Source of the DNA: Ignavibacteriales bacterium
Lineage (GTDB): Bacteria > Bacteroidota > Ignavibacteria > Ignavibacteriales > Ignavibacteriaceae
DNA length: 64,000 nt
Assembly: GCA_003538625.1 (NCBI GenBank)
Contig: DPRR01000001.1
Coordinates: 73,054-137,053 of the forward strand
Reading direction: 5' to 3'
Positions 16,664 to 24,866 of the stretch are shown piece after piece. Below the pieces are notes generated by a model. The model worked only from the letters and a program-made list of their open reading frames with translations. It did not search any database and was not told where the DNA came from. The number at the start of each line of letters is the position of its first letter. The first letter of the stretch is position 1. Both the position numbers and the translations under genes were made by a program.

Positions 16664-17482
16664 TTATTCTTCAGCCGTATTACTTTTTAGATTTGAAATA
16701 TCTTGTAAATAAACGAGGCGAATTGTTTCGAATTTTGGTTTGAATCCTAAACCGAGGTTGAAGTCCACCATTTCAAGTAATCCGAATAATGATTGAAACG
16801 CAATTGCCAAAGCTAGTGCACCATCATTAAGATTGTTCGCCGCTATCTGAACAATGCCAGCATTGTGTTTTATGTTTTGACCTATACTACTGATATCCCA
16901 GTGAATCCATCCACTTATATCACGATAGACATTTTGAAGATGGCCGTCTATTTCTTCAAACATTCTTGAAATTTTAATTTCATTGCCTTGTTCATCAATT
17001 AACCATTTGTTAGTAAATGAGTATTGGCTTGGGCTAAGAGAAGTATCTTTAATTTTTCGAGCCTTTTTTGTTAAAAATATGCTACCATAGTAATCCAATC
17101 TTGCAAATATGTCGTTCGCAATTTCGGGAGAAATTTCACTTTTATTTTTTTTTAGATACAACTTGTAATCTGCAACAACTGCATATCTAGACCAGAGATC
17201 GCCGTAGTGATTTGGATTATTTTTATGACACCAAGCAATTATTATTAGCCCTTCTAACATCGTTCGAGCAATGATCATTGAGTCACTATATTGTTTACCA
17301 GAAATCAGTATCATTATGGAACGACAATGTTCTATTTGTTTTGTAAGGAAGGAAAGGCTCATAAATGCAAAGTGATCATTGGGGTCAAATTTAATTTCAC
17401 TTGAAATTACTTCTTTTGCGACTATTAAAAGATTATTAATATGAGATGATATAATTTCTATATCTACTGTTCTATCTTTCAT
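16664..17482 (-). CDS. DUF5677-like protein with an R-x6-H motif
   Basis: This 272-residue mainly helical protein has a central IIARTMLEGLIIIAWC stretch (70-85) that resembles DUF5677 proteins, a family of unknown function common in restriction and defence neighbourhoods. Near the C-terminus is YRDISGWIHWDIS with R187 and H194, spaced as in HEPN ribonuclease motifs (R-x4-6-H). This could be a remote HEPN relationship or chance. Hydrophobic patches look amphipathic rather than membrane spanning. It lies in the middle of the methyltransferase operon, 78 bases after the 164-residue gene and 14 before the 137-residue gene. Confidence 0.6.
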   Translation of the reverse strand: MKDRTVDIEIISSHINNLLIVAKEVISSEIKFDPNDHFAFMSLSFLTKQIEHCRSIMILISGKQYSDSMIIARTMLEGLIIIAWCHKNNPNHYGDLWSRYAVVADYKLYLKKNKSEISPEIANDIFARLDYYGSIFLTKKARKIKDTSLSPSQYSFTNKWLIDEQGNEIKISRMFEEIDGHLQNVYRDISGWIHWDISSIGQNIKHNAGIVQIAANNLNDGALALAIAFQSLFGLLEMVDFNLGLGFKPKFETIRLVYLQDISNLKSNTAEE

Positions 17483-17560
17483 AATATACTAGACTAAGCA
17501 TCCATTCTTATAATGTGAAAATAGCATATATTTATTAAAGAATTATTTTTCAATAAAATA

Positions 17561-18055
17561 TCATTCGATATTAAAATAACGGCATTCTTTAAACGATGAA
17601 TATTTATTTCTTAAAATATTTAACAAGAAATTTTGAGCACGATCAATTATGTCTTGGTTAGTAGAAACAGCAACTAAAATAATAGCTCTAATCCATTCAT
17701 TATTTTTGTTTAGAGTTTCAATTTCATCATCCCAGAACACAAGCCAATCGTTTTTAATCCTATCTAAGTTTTCTTCATTGCCTTCAAAAAGGGTTTGTTC
17801 TAAATCCAAACAATTTTTAAAGCGAAAGTACCCAGCAATAATATCGTGATATAATTGATATTTACGATGATCAAATGAAGTGAAATTAACACTATGCAGT
17901 AGAGTATTATGATCTATCTCAAGTAAATTAATTGCAGCAACATAAATTGACTGCGCTTTGAATACCATTTTAGATAAATTTTCAAAATATAGATCATGTT
18001 GAATATTCATTACTTCATTTTTATTATCCCCCTCGAACAATGAGCCAACTATCAT
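17561..18055 (-). CDS. Hypothetical protein, 164 aa
   Basis: I do not recognise a family. The protein is acidic and helical, with several Trp residues (NDWLVFWDDEIETLNKNNEWIRAIILVAVSTNQDIIDRA) and no membrane span or cysteine motif. It begins 11 bases after the stop of the methyltransferase-nuclease on the minus strand, strongly suggesting co-transcription with it. A role as a partner or accessory subunit of the restriction-like module is inferred from position alone. Confidence 0.6.
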   Translation of the reverse strand: MIVGSLFEGDNKNEVMNIQHDLYFENLSKMVFKAQSIYVAAINLLEIDHNTLLHSVNFTSFDHRKYQLYHDIIAGYFRFKNCLDLEQTLFEGNEENLDRIKNDWLVFWDDEIETLNKNNEWIRAIILVAVSTNQDIIDRAQNFLLNILRNKYSSFKECRYFNIE

Positions 18056-18066
18056 TTTTTACCTTT

Positions 18067-19662
18067 TCAAATTTCTAGTTTAATTTGGTTTTGTTTGGAT
18101 TTGCCTTTTAGTTGTGCTGCTTTAAATGTGACGTTTAAAGATGGAAGTTTTAATTTTTTGTTATAGAAAAATTCTTTGAGTGTCAGGATTTGTAACCTAG
18201 GAAATTCAAAGCCAGGCACTTTTACAAAGCCTGACATTGCGACTGTTTCTATCATTGGCTTTGTTGGTTCTTTTGTAGTTAGAAAAACTCCAAGTTCGCA
18301 TTTTTGTTTTTCCATTGCACCGCGTAACGCATCGATGTCTTTGGATTCGATGTTTGTGCCGCCTTTAACTTGAAATGCCGCACGAACAATTTCGTTTTTG
18401 TTTGGATCGATTAGATATTGTGCGATTCCATCAATGCCTTTATCAGCACCTTTAGAGCCAAATGTTGTTGAGAACACTTCGAACTCGGTGAGCCACCAAT
18501 CTTGAAAAGCGTTTGGGTTTTGTTTCCATAGTTCTATTGCGCTTTGTTCATCTGTTGGTGTTCCCCTGATTTCAAACTTGTTGAGGCTTTCTCCATATGT
18601 GTCTTTAAGTCTGCGTTTGATTAGAGATATTGCAATTGGTGAAATGTCTATTCCAATCCAATTGCGATGAAGACTTTCTGCTGCATCTACGGTAGTACCA
18701 CAACCGCAAAACGCATCTAATACTGTATCACCTTCGTTACTGCTTGCTTTGATAATTCTTTCTAAAAGTGCTTTTGGTTTTTGTGTTGGATAACCCAGTC
18801 GTTCTTTCTCAGAAAATTGTAAGGGAGCAATATCAACCCAGACAGAATCTATTTTGATTCCCTTTTGCTCGGCTAAATAATGCTTCTTAGATATTCTGCC
18901 TTCTTGTGATTTAGGAAAATACAGTCTTCCTTCCTCATCTAACTGTTCCATTAGTTTTAAGTTTACACGCCAACCATTCTTTGGTGGTTTATAGCCTTTA
19001 TATTCATAATATAGATTTGGGCGTGGGTTTGGACTATCAAGCGGTGCTAACCTATATGGTCCCTTACCATCTTCATCATCAAGTTTAAATCTTGAAAGGT
19101 ATTCTTCAGTAGCACCAGTATATTGATTATAAAATGTGTAATTATCTGTTTTTGAATAAAGAAGTATTGAATCATTATTCGATCCAAATTTATTTCTTAC
19201 GTCACCTTTAGCTAAAGCTCTTTTCCATACTACTTCATTCAAAAAATATTTAGAACCAAATATCACATCGCATACATTCTTTAAGTAATGACTCATAGTT
19301 GGGTCACAATGAAGATAAAAACTACCTGTTGGTTTTAACACACGATGTAATTCCAGTATGCGTAATGACATCATTGTTAGATATGGAAAAGCATGAGGGG
19401 CAACTTTTTGGTAAGTGATAAGTAAGTCGTAAATGTTATCTGTTTTAAGCGTATGAAGTTCCATTAAGGAATCCTGAATACTTTTAAGTGTCCAGGTGTC
19501 TTCAAAAGCAATGCGTTGTGTTTGTATTTCTTTGTCGTCAAAGAAAATGTTATAGTCTCTTTTACTATTGAATGGTGGGTCTATGTAAATGAGATCAACT
19601 GATTCATCGGGAACATTTTCCCGAAGTACGTTAAGGCAATCGCCAAGGTAGAGTGTGCTCAT
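18067..19662 (-). CDS. DNA methyltransferase (beta-type order) fused to an Mrr-like nuclease domain
   Basis: This is a single-chain restriction-modification candidate of 531 residues. The N-terminal two thirds is an amino-methyltransferase with motif IV DPPF at 28-31 (LIYIDPPFNSKRDY) before the SAM-binding DAFCGCGTT at 316-323, the order seen in beta-class N6-adenine/N4-cytosine enzymes. Residues about 385-500 form a second domain with GADKGIDGIAQY (D409, D411) and AAFQVKGG (Q431, K433), the D...QxK signature of Mrr-type endonuclease folds. It overlaps the upstream HEPN-like gene by 4 bases and is followed at 11 bases by an unknown gene. No specificity subunit is visible. The nuclease part may need its neighbours or act on unmodified DNA directly. 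Confidence 0.88.
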   Translation of the reverse strand: MSTLYLGDCLNVLRENVPDESVDLIYIDPPFNSKRDYNIFFDDKEIQTQRIAFEDTWTLKSIQDSLMELHTLKTDNIYDLLITYQKVAPHAFPYLTMMSLRILELHRVLKPTGSFYLHCDPTMSHYLKNVCDVIFGSKYFLNEVVWKRALAKGDVRNKFGSNNDSILLYSKTDNYTFYNQYTGATEEYLSRFKLDDEDGKGPYRLAPLDSPNPRPNLYYEYKGYKPPKNGWRVNLKLMEQLDEEGRLYFPKSQEGRISKKHYLAEQKGIKIDSVWVDIAPLQFSEKERLGYPTQKPKALLERIIKASSNEGDTVLDAFCGCGTTVDAAESLHRNWIGIDISPIAISLIKRRLKDTYGESLNKFEIRGTPTDEQSAIELWKQNPNAFQDWWLTEFEVFSTTFGSKGADKGIDGIAQYLIDPNKNEIVRAAFQVKGGTNIESKDIDALRGAMEKQKCELGVFLTTKEPTKPMIETVAMSGFVKVPGFEFPRLQILTLKEFFYNKKLKLPSLNVTFKAAQLKGKSKQNQIKLEI

Positions 19663-20924
19663 AGTTGTTTGGGTTTATTAATATAGTTGTTGTAAAACTC
19701 CAAGAGATCATCAATAAGTATAATAATTCTTAAGGCATTCTCTTTTGTCCCGAAATTAGAAAGCTTACCATGTAATATACCATGTCTATTTATATTATCT
19801 GATGTGTCTTTCACGTTTTTAAAATCAATATTATTATAAACATTTTTCTTTAAATAATTTGTAAGAGTGATCAGCTGTAAGATTTTAAGTCCTTCTTTGA
19901 AATTATCGAATTGAGGAAAAAATTGTGAAACTTTCATATCACCTTTTAAATCTTCAATTGTTTGGATTAATATATCAATAATTTCAAAGTTGATATGTTT
20001 CGACTCGCTTGTACGGTTAAACTCTTTAAGTACCTTAATTACAAGTTGATCAACTACGGTCAAACCAACAATAATAGTTGAAGAAAACATCCTGTTGCCC
20101 AAATTATGAAAGAGTTCCGTAATGATAACAGATTTATCTTCTAATAACTTATGCTTACACCAAGTTAGTTCAAGTGCTTGATAAGTAGAATTTTGAAAGT
20201 AGGCAAACACAATATCTTCTAAAGCATCGGAAGAATGTTCGTCAAATTCTAAGTATAAAATCTTTTCCCAAATCTCATTTACAAAACGTGATGGAATCCA
20301 TAAATCTTTTCTTTTAAATAAAGCAATTGAGTTGCTAATCGCAAGAAAATAATCGAAAAGTAAAGGGTTGTCTAATTTTTCAAAATGATCTAAAGACTCA
20401 AGTTGTTTATTTCCCTGAGCATTCTTTTTTATTTGAGGAAATACATGTTGATTGAATAATGTTAATCTTGAACGCATATAATCAATATTTAACTTTGTTA
20501 AAGTTCCATCTAAAACTTTGAACCAGATTGATTCAAATTCAAAGTTAAATGAAATACCTGAAAACAAATAAGCCAGTGTTTCATCATATTGACCACAGCT
20601 TTTTTTTATAAATTCTACACCCTTGGCAATTGAATCTATAAACTCAATTTTATTTTCTTTTAAAAATATTTTATCTGACATTAAATATGCACAAAAAATA
20701 CTTTCAATAGTTTTTAAATCTTGTTGACTAAAAATTGAAAAAGTAATTCTACTTTTGTTGTCATATTTTGATTGAGAATAATAGAGAATATATTTAGCTA
20801 TATCACCCTCATTTTTAATTTTAAACTTTTGTCTAATCTTAATTGAAATATTCCTTGTCCAATCGGATGGCTTGACAAATCGAATAACGTTATTATTTAT
20901 TTTAGACTTAAAGTAATGCTTCAT
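19659..20924 (-). CDS. Uncharacterised protein with C-terminal HEPN-like R-x4-H motif
   Basis: This helical protein is about 421 residues from the ATG at 20924 (MKHYFKSK). An in-frame extension to 20987 would add a hydrophobic leader (LIIAFIFVLHFNLYFIG) that looks like translated upstream DNA, so I chose the shorter start, but a membrane anchor cannot be excluded. Near the C-terminus, NINRHGILHGKL carries R380 and H385, matching the HEPN R-x4-H pattern in an all-helical context, which would suggest an RNA-cleaving or nucleotide-transfer role. It is the first gene of the operon leading to the methyltransferase-nuclease, with a 4-base ATGA-type overlap. No family was recognised for the rest of the protein. 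Confidence 0.6.
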   Translation of the reverse strand: MKHYFKSKINNNVIRFVKPSDWTRNISIKIRQKFKIKNEGDIAKYILYYSQSKYDNKSRITFSIFSQQDLKTIESIFCAYLMSDKIFLKENKIEFIDSIAKGVEFIKKSCGQYDETLAYLFSGISFNFEFESIWFKVLDGTLTKLNIDYMRSRLTLFNQHVFPQIKKNAQGNKQLESLDHFEKLDNPLLFDYFLAISNSIALFKRKDLWIPSRFVNEIWEKILYLEFDEHSSDALEDIVFAYFQNSTYQALELTWCKHKLLEDKSVIITELFHNLGNRMFSSTIIVGLTVVDQLVIKVLKEFNRTSESKHINFEIIDILIQTIEDLKGDMKVSQFFPQFDNFKEGLKILQLITLTNYLKKNVYNNIDFKNVKDTSDNINRHGILHGKLSNFGTKENALRIIILIDDLLEFYNNYINKPKQL

Positions 20925-21030
20925 ACCGATAAAATATAAATTAAAATGAAGTACAAAAATAAAGGCTATTATCAATTTAATAAACAAAACGCAAAAGGGA
21001 ATCCCTGAGCTACGAAGGGAAATTGTTTAA

Positions 21031-21095
21031 GACAAAATGTTAAGAACGACCTCACCCTTAATCCCTCTCCTTATTAAGGAGAGGGAGATAGGGCA
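21031..21095. repeat. Palindromic repeat, CCCTCTCCTT family, copy 1
   Basis: ACCTCACCC is followed by TCCCTCTCCTTATTAAGGAGAGGGA, a near-perfect dyad, and then GATAGGG. The same dyad with GGGTGAGGTC on its right flank recurs at 59751-59798. Here it follows the stop of the 21100 gene on the minus strand and could terminate it. Confidence 0.75.
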
Positions 21096-21099
21096 TTAA

Positions 21100-21840
21100 T
21101 TAAGGAGTTGGTGGTGTTGGGTCTGAAGGATTTTCCGGATCGGTTGGTTGTTCCGGATCGGTAGGAGTTTCTGGGTCCTGTGGATTGAACCTGTGACCGA
21201 GATCCTTAATTACACGCGCATTTTTATATTCGAGATAAAACTGCGGATCTGATGAATTAAATTTTTCCATCATTCTATCCATTTGATCAGTAAGAATTGA
21301 ATCACCTTGTTTAAACAAATCCGAAAGAACAGAACCAGCAGCAAACTTTGTAGAGAAGCTGGATTCCTTACCACCAAGAGCAGAATTAAATGCAGAGATT
21401 ATTGTGTCGATATTTGCAATCTGAAGTGCTTCAACTCCATAAGCAACAAGTTGAGCTGCGTAAGCATCGGCAGTATTTTTAACGAGTGTTGCCTGATCGG
21501 TAAGTTCGGTATCGCGGAGATTTTGAAGTGTACCTTTTTTAATATTACCGAGTGCCTGAAGGCGCGGATCGTTAGTAGCAGTGCCAAGTGCAAACAGACC
21601 ACCGGCAACCGGAACGACAGCACTAATGAGGGCTGTACGCTCCTGTGATTTAAGGGTTGTTTTACCAGCAGTTGCACTATTTTTTAGAATATTTTTTTCG
21701 CTTATAGCGGCAATAATATCCTGAAAGTTTGTGAGTGCCGTACTTAATGCAGTGACTGTTGCGTACTTTGCCGAATTGGCAACTAGCAGGGTTGTTACTG
21801 CGTTGTACATGGTTAGTTTGTTTTCTTGTTTGTCATTCAT
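21100..21840 (-). CDS. Hypothetical Ala-rich protein with Pro/Asp-rich tail
   Basis: This 246-residue protein has no signal peptide. The body is rich in Ala, Thr and Leu and looks helical, apart from a more hydrophobic segment ALISAVVPVAGGLFALGTA. The last 25 residues are a repeated P-x-D/T-P-E/D tail (PTDPEQPTDPENPSD). The segment before the tail (YLEYKNARVIKDLGHRFNP) aligns with the partial gene at the right end of the window (YNQYKIAREIHDIGVRHEQ), so this belongs to a family with at least two copies in this genome. Function unknown. A leader dyad lies just downstream of its stop. Confidence 0.7.
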   Translation of the reverse strand: MNDKQENKLTMYNAVTTLLVANSAKYATVTALSTALTNFQDIIAAISEKNILKNSATAGKTTLKSQERTALISAVVPVAGGLFALGTATNDPRLQALGNIKKGTLQNLRDTELTDQATLVKNTADAYAAQLVAYGVEALQIANIDTIISAFNSALGGKESSFSTKFAAGSVLSDLFKQGDSILTDQMDRMMEKFNSSDPQFYLEYKNARVIKDLGHRFNPQDPETPTDPEQPTDPENPSDPTPPTP

Positions 21841-22066
21841 GATGAGACTCCCTTAATTTATTAGAAATAATTGTTTAAAAGTGCCGCTGTAAATTTATAG
21901 GTGAGACAAGCGTTTTGGTTTAGTACATGTACTAACGATTTTTGAGCAGATATTGTGATTTTGGCGTTTTTTGTTTCTGAAAAGAGAGACGGGAGAGGCG
22001 AAATGGGAAAGCGAGAGAAGGATGGTGGTTGATTTAGGTAAATTTTAAAAGTGAAGAAATGATAAT
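21841..22066. other. Non-coding gap, nothing recognised
   Basis: These 226 bases precede the minus-strand 21100 gene. No convincing ORF on either strand, no dyad of note and no clear promoter motif was found. They probably contain the promoter of the 21100 gene. Confidence 0.5.
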
Positions 22067-22137
22067 AAAAAACCCCGCGAACGGGGCAAAGGCTCTAATG
22101 TCCTTCCAACTCCACATAAATGGATTAGGTTAAAATA
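22067..22137 (-). repeat. Repeated terminator-like RNA element, copy 1
   Basis: Read on the minus strand, a segment containing ATGTGGAGTTGGAAGGACAT runs into GAGCCTTTG and then the hairpin CCCCGTTCGCGGGG and a T-run. The copy at 24105-24176 differs at only one base over the first 55 or so. Both lie downstream of minus-strand genes (this one after the gene at 22276). The hairpin acts as a terminator, but conservation of the 40 bases before it is unexplained. Confidence 0.85.
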
Positions 22138-22275
22138 GAAGTGAAATATATTTTATGCAAATATTTTAACTGAAAGTAAAATGATTTATAAACCATTTTG
22201 CTGATATCAGGAAAATGGTTGAACTTGGATCGGTGCAGAAAGAAAAAAGTAAATTTTCTAATATAAGATTTCTTT

Positions 22276-23574
22276 TCATTCGGTTACTAAACTATAATCG
22301 CGTAAAATTGAACTAGACAAGTGAGTTTTATTTTTGTTGTCGAATTCCTCTAATTTTATTAAGCCTATTTTATTAGCATAATAATAGTCATTACTTATAT
22401 CTGTCCTAACATTTGACTCGTGTATATGAATTATATCATAGTATACTGTTTCATCGATTATTAAAGAATCCATCTGGTTAAATTCTAACATATAAGTAGC
22501 ACTATTTAAATCATATTGCCAAATTGAAGGAACAAATTGTAAGATTGGAATTGAATATTGAAATCTATCAAAATCATTACTACCAACGTTTCTTCCTGTT
22601 TCGTATAATATGCCATTAAGATTATCCCAAATTAGAACGTAATAATTTTCGAATTTTGCCAACCCATCATATGATTCTTTTAGTAAGTGTGCCTGATTAA
22701 TCCAATAGGATTCCACTTCAATTCGTTTTTTATATTTTTTGCCATCATGAGAGATTACTTCATACAACCAAGTATTATTCTTTCTTAAAGGGAAATACTT
22801 AATTCGATGATAAATATTTTCGATGCTACTTTTGTTTTTTTCAGCTATAGACTTTTCATTTAATAATTTAGTAATGTAATTTTCAAATGAACCTTCGTTG
22901 TTTGCAAATGTAATAAAGGAATTTACTTTTATTAAGTATTTATTAAGAATATCTAAATCTTCCTTAATATCTTCAGGAGTGTAAAGATGACCAAGAGATT
23001 CCCCATCTATATTTAACCTATTACATTTTAGTTCGTCTAGAGTATTTTTAAACAATTTATTTGCATTAAATATCGGTCTGTTTGATAAATCAACATCTAA
23101 CAAATCGGATAATATATCATCTACATCATTTCTGGATTGAAAAATATTGTAGAAATTTGATTGCATTGTATTATAAATATTTAGGTAGGTGCTTGATTTT
23201 TTCTTATCCCAGTAGATCATTTCAAAGATTGCTATTTCATCAGGTTTGTGTTTAAGTATTAACTCATCTAAATATGTATAGAATCTTGAATCACTACCAT
23301 AACTCTTATGGCGTTTAGGGAAATCTAAATAGGATTGTATTTTATTTTCGACTTCAGAATTCTCGGGAAAATCAGTTTCATAAATTATACTTATGTTATA
23401 TTGCTTCGCTTTAGCCGTTAGTTCTTTCAAAAAAATTTCTTGTTCTTTAATTCTATTATCATCTTCAAGAAATATTAAAATTTTTATTTCTCTATTATTA
23501 TTTGAGATATTACTTTGTTTAAATGCATTACAAGAGATAAACAATAGCATAATTAGAACTATTGAAAATTTCAT
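22276..23574 (-). CDS. Putative lipoprotein, 432 aa, unknown function
   Basis: The N-terminus MKFSIVLIMLLFISCNAF is a lipoprotein signal with cysteine after LLFIS, so the mature protein is probably membrane anchored in the periplasm or outer membrane. The first domain (about 25-200) has an alternating strand/helix look (IKILIFLEDDNRI ... PDEIAIFEMIYW). The second half is beta rich with Trp and Tyr (NNTWLYEVISHDGKKYKKRIEVESYW). No family recognised. It is followed on the minus strand by the repeated terminator at 22067-22137, and preceded by a 68-residue gene 30 bases upstream, so those two may be co-transcribed. Confidence 0.7.
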   Translation of the reverse strand: MKFSIVLIMLLFISCNAFKQSNISNNNREIKILIFLEDDNRIKEQEIFLKELTAKAKQYNISIIYETDFPENSEVENKIQSYLDFPKRHKSYGSDSRFYTYLDELILKHKPDEIAIFEMIYWDKKKSSTYLNIYNTMQSNFYNIFQSRNDVDDILSDLLDVDLSNRPIFNANKLFKNTLDELKCNRLNIDGESLGHLYTPEDIKEDLDILNKYLIKVNSFITFANNEGSFENYITKLLNEKSIAEKNKSSIENIYHRIKYFPLRKNNTWLYEVISHDGKKYKKRIEVESYWINQAHLLKESYDGLAKFENYYVLIWDNLNGILYETGRNVGSNDFDRFQYSIPILQFVPSIWQYDLNSATYMLEFNQMDSLIIDETVYYDIIHIHESNVRTDISNDYYYANKIGLIKLEEFDNKNKTHLSSSILRDYSLVTE

Positions 23575-23604
23575 ATGAATCTCTCTTTTATTATTTGAAA
23601 ATTA

Positions 23605-23811
23605 TTATTCGCCCATCATAAAGAACTGATTTCCATATTTATTTAATAAGCCATCTAAATACTTTGAAGTTACATCATCCATTTGGTATAACTTTGCGTT
23701 TTTATAAGATTTTATTAGTGCTAATGTTTCATTTGCAGCAGTAGGGAAAATACTTCCTTCATTTAGAGTTTTCTCATGTCTTTGTAGTTTTTCAATGGTT
23801 ATTCTTTCCAT
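23605..23811 (-). CDS. Small hypothetical protein, 68 aa
   Basis: A short, soluble, helical ORF (MERITIEKLQRHEKTLNEG...) with no recognised motif. A GAAAGGAATAAAGT ribosome site precedes the ATG. It is 30 bases upstream of the lipoprotein gene on the same strand. Composition is protein-like. It could be a small regulatory or bacteriocin-type product given the neighbouring lipoprotein, but no leader peptide or GG motif is present, so no function is claimed. Confidence 0.5.
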   Translation of the reverse strand: MERITIEKLQRHEKTLNEGSIFPTAANETLALIKSYKNAKLYQMDDVTSKYLDGLLNKYGNQFFMMGE

Positions 23812-24104
23812 ACTTTATTCCTTTCAGAAAATTATTTTAGAAGCCTAACGGCGTGACAATTAAAGCGCTGCCCAGAACAGGAAGCCGAGTAAAGACAACT
23901 ACAAAAAAATTATTTATTAGTTTATTAAAAGTTGCAACATAAAAAATCATCGCTCGTACCCCGAGCCGGAAAAAGAGGAAAAGGGATATGTAATTATAGG
24001 TATAGCAAAGTTTAATTATAAACTCATAAGAAACTTAAAACAATAAACACATAACATCAATAATTAAAAACTCAATGAGGGACACGGAATTAAATTACTG
24101 CCAT
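23812..24104. other. Non-coding gap, no gene seen
   Basis: About 290 bases with stop codons in all frames. It contains GCCTAACGGCGTGACAAT near 23843, which resembles one half of an integron attC site but has no matching second half. A local GC-richer patch CGTACCCCGAGCCGG lies near 23955. Nothing else was recognised. Confidence 0.45.
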
Positions 24105-24176
24105 AAAAAAACCCCGCGAACGGGGCAAAGGCTCTTATGTCCTTCCAACTCCACATAAATGGATTGGTTTAAAAAT
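24105..24176 (-). repeat. Repeated terminator-like RNA element, copy 2
   Basis: Nearly identical to 22067-22137, including the CCCCGTTCGCGGGG hairpin and T-run when read on the minus strand. It lies about 30 bases after the stop of the thioredoxin-like gene at 24206. The two copies bracket the 22276/23605 gene pair as direct repeats. Confidence 0.85.
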
Positions 24177-24205
24177 AAATGTTGGAGTTATCTTTTGCAA
24201 TTTCA

Positions 24206-24733
24206 TTATTTGTCTGAATTTAATATTCGAATTAAATCCTTTTCCAAACTTTCTACTGGAGTTTCAATAATTCTTCCAATTTCGCTTCCGTCTTTATAAA
24301 AAATAATTGTTGGGACTAATTCTATTTCAAGTCCTTCTGCTTCGTTGGATAAACCTTGCTTTTCCCTGTTAACTCCAATTAGAGTAATTGAATTTACATC
24401 GTAGTTAAGTTCGTTTAGTATTTTGAATAGTCTTGGCAGTTGTTCCTTGCTATCGCTGCAGGTAGAACGGAAAACAATTTTGATAGTAACGTCTTCTAGT
24501 TTTCCCTCTAAGTTATCCAGAGTTTCATAATCCGGTTGGTAGTTAGTGTATTCGGTTGTCCAGGTATCTTTAAATAGTGAATCGATGATTATGCTTGCAG
24601 GGCAGTAGCCGAGAATTAGTGATTCACCGTTTTTTTCATCAGGAATGATTTTATAATCCTGAGAATATATTTGGATTGCGGTAATAATGATTACAAGCGG
24701 AATGAGATATTTGAGCATTGTTTTTAAATCCAA
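24206..24733 (-). CDS. Periplasmic thioredoxin-like protein with CxxS site
   Basis: This 175-residue protein has an N-terminal membrane signal (LIPLVIIITAIQIYSQ). The body has a thioredoxin-fold pattern: a strand VTIKIVFRSTCSDSKEQLPRLFKIL with one cysteine in C-S-D-S where thioredoxins have CxxC, then VPTIIFYKDGSEIGRI carrying the cis-proline before a Gly/Asp turn. A monothiol site suggests isomerase, reductant-binding or non-redox function, as in some bacterial TlpA-like proteins. The gene stands alone between an interspersed repeat and the duplicated terminator, so no partner can be inferred. Confidence 0.75.
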   Translation of the reverse strand: MDLKTMLKYLIPLVIIITAIQIYSQDYKIIPDEKNGESLILGYCPASIIIDSLFKDTWTTEYTNYQPDYETLDNLEGKLEDVTIKIVFRSTCSDSKEQLPRLFKILNELNYDVNSITLIGVNREKQGLSNEAEGLEIELVPTIIFYKDGSEIGRIIETPVESLEKDLIRILNSDK

Positions 24734-24778
24734 TCAGGTGTTACAGAATTAACTAATTTATCAAACCCTAAAAATGGT

Positions 24779-24853
24779 CATTGCGAGGAACGAAGCAATC
24801 TCAATTTTATTATTTGTTGGATTGCTTCACTCGAAGACTCGTTCGCAATGAAG
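24779..24853. repeat. Interspersed palindromic repeat, GCGAG/GCAATC family, copy 2
   Basis: TCATTGCGAGGAACGAAGCAATCT and GGATTGCTTCACTCGAAG...GTTCGCAATGA form an imperfect dyad separated by about 20 bases. The right half matches the copy at 3697-3817 almost base for base. It lies between the accessory island and nadK. Confidence 0.85.
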
Positions 24854-24866
24854 AAAATAAATGCCC

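Noticed and set aside
23843..23872. A possible integron attC half (GCCTAACGGCGTGACAAT)
   Set aside because: No matching second half (a GTTAGGC core) was found within 200 bases and no integrase is present, so it does not form a folded attC site.
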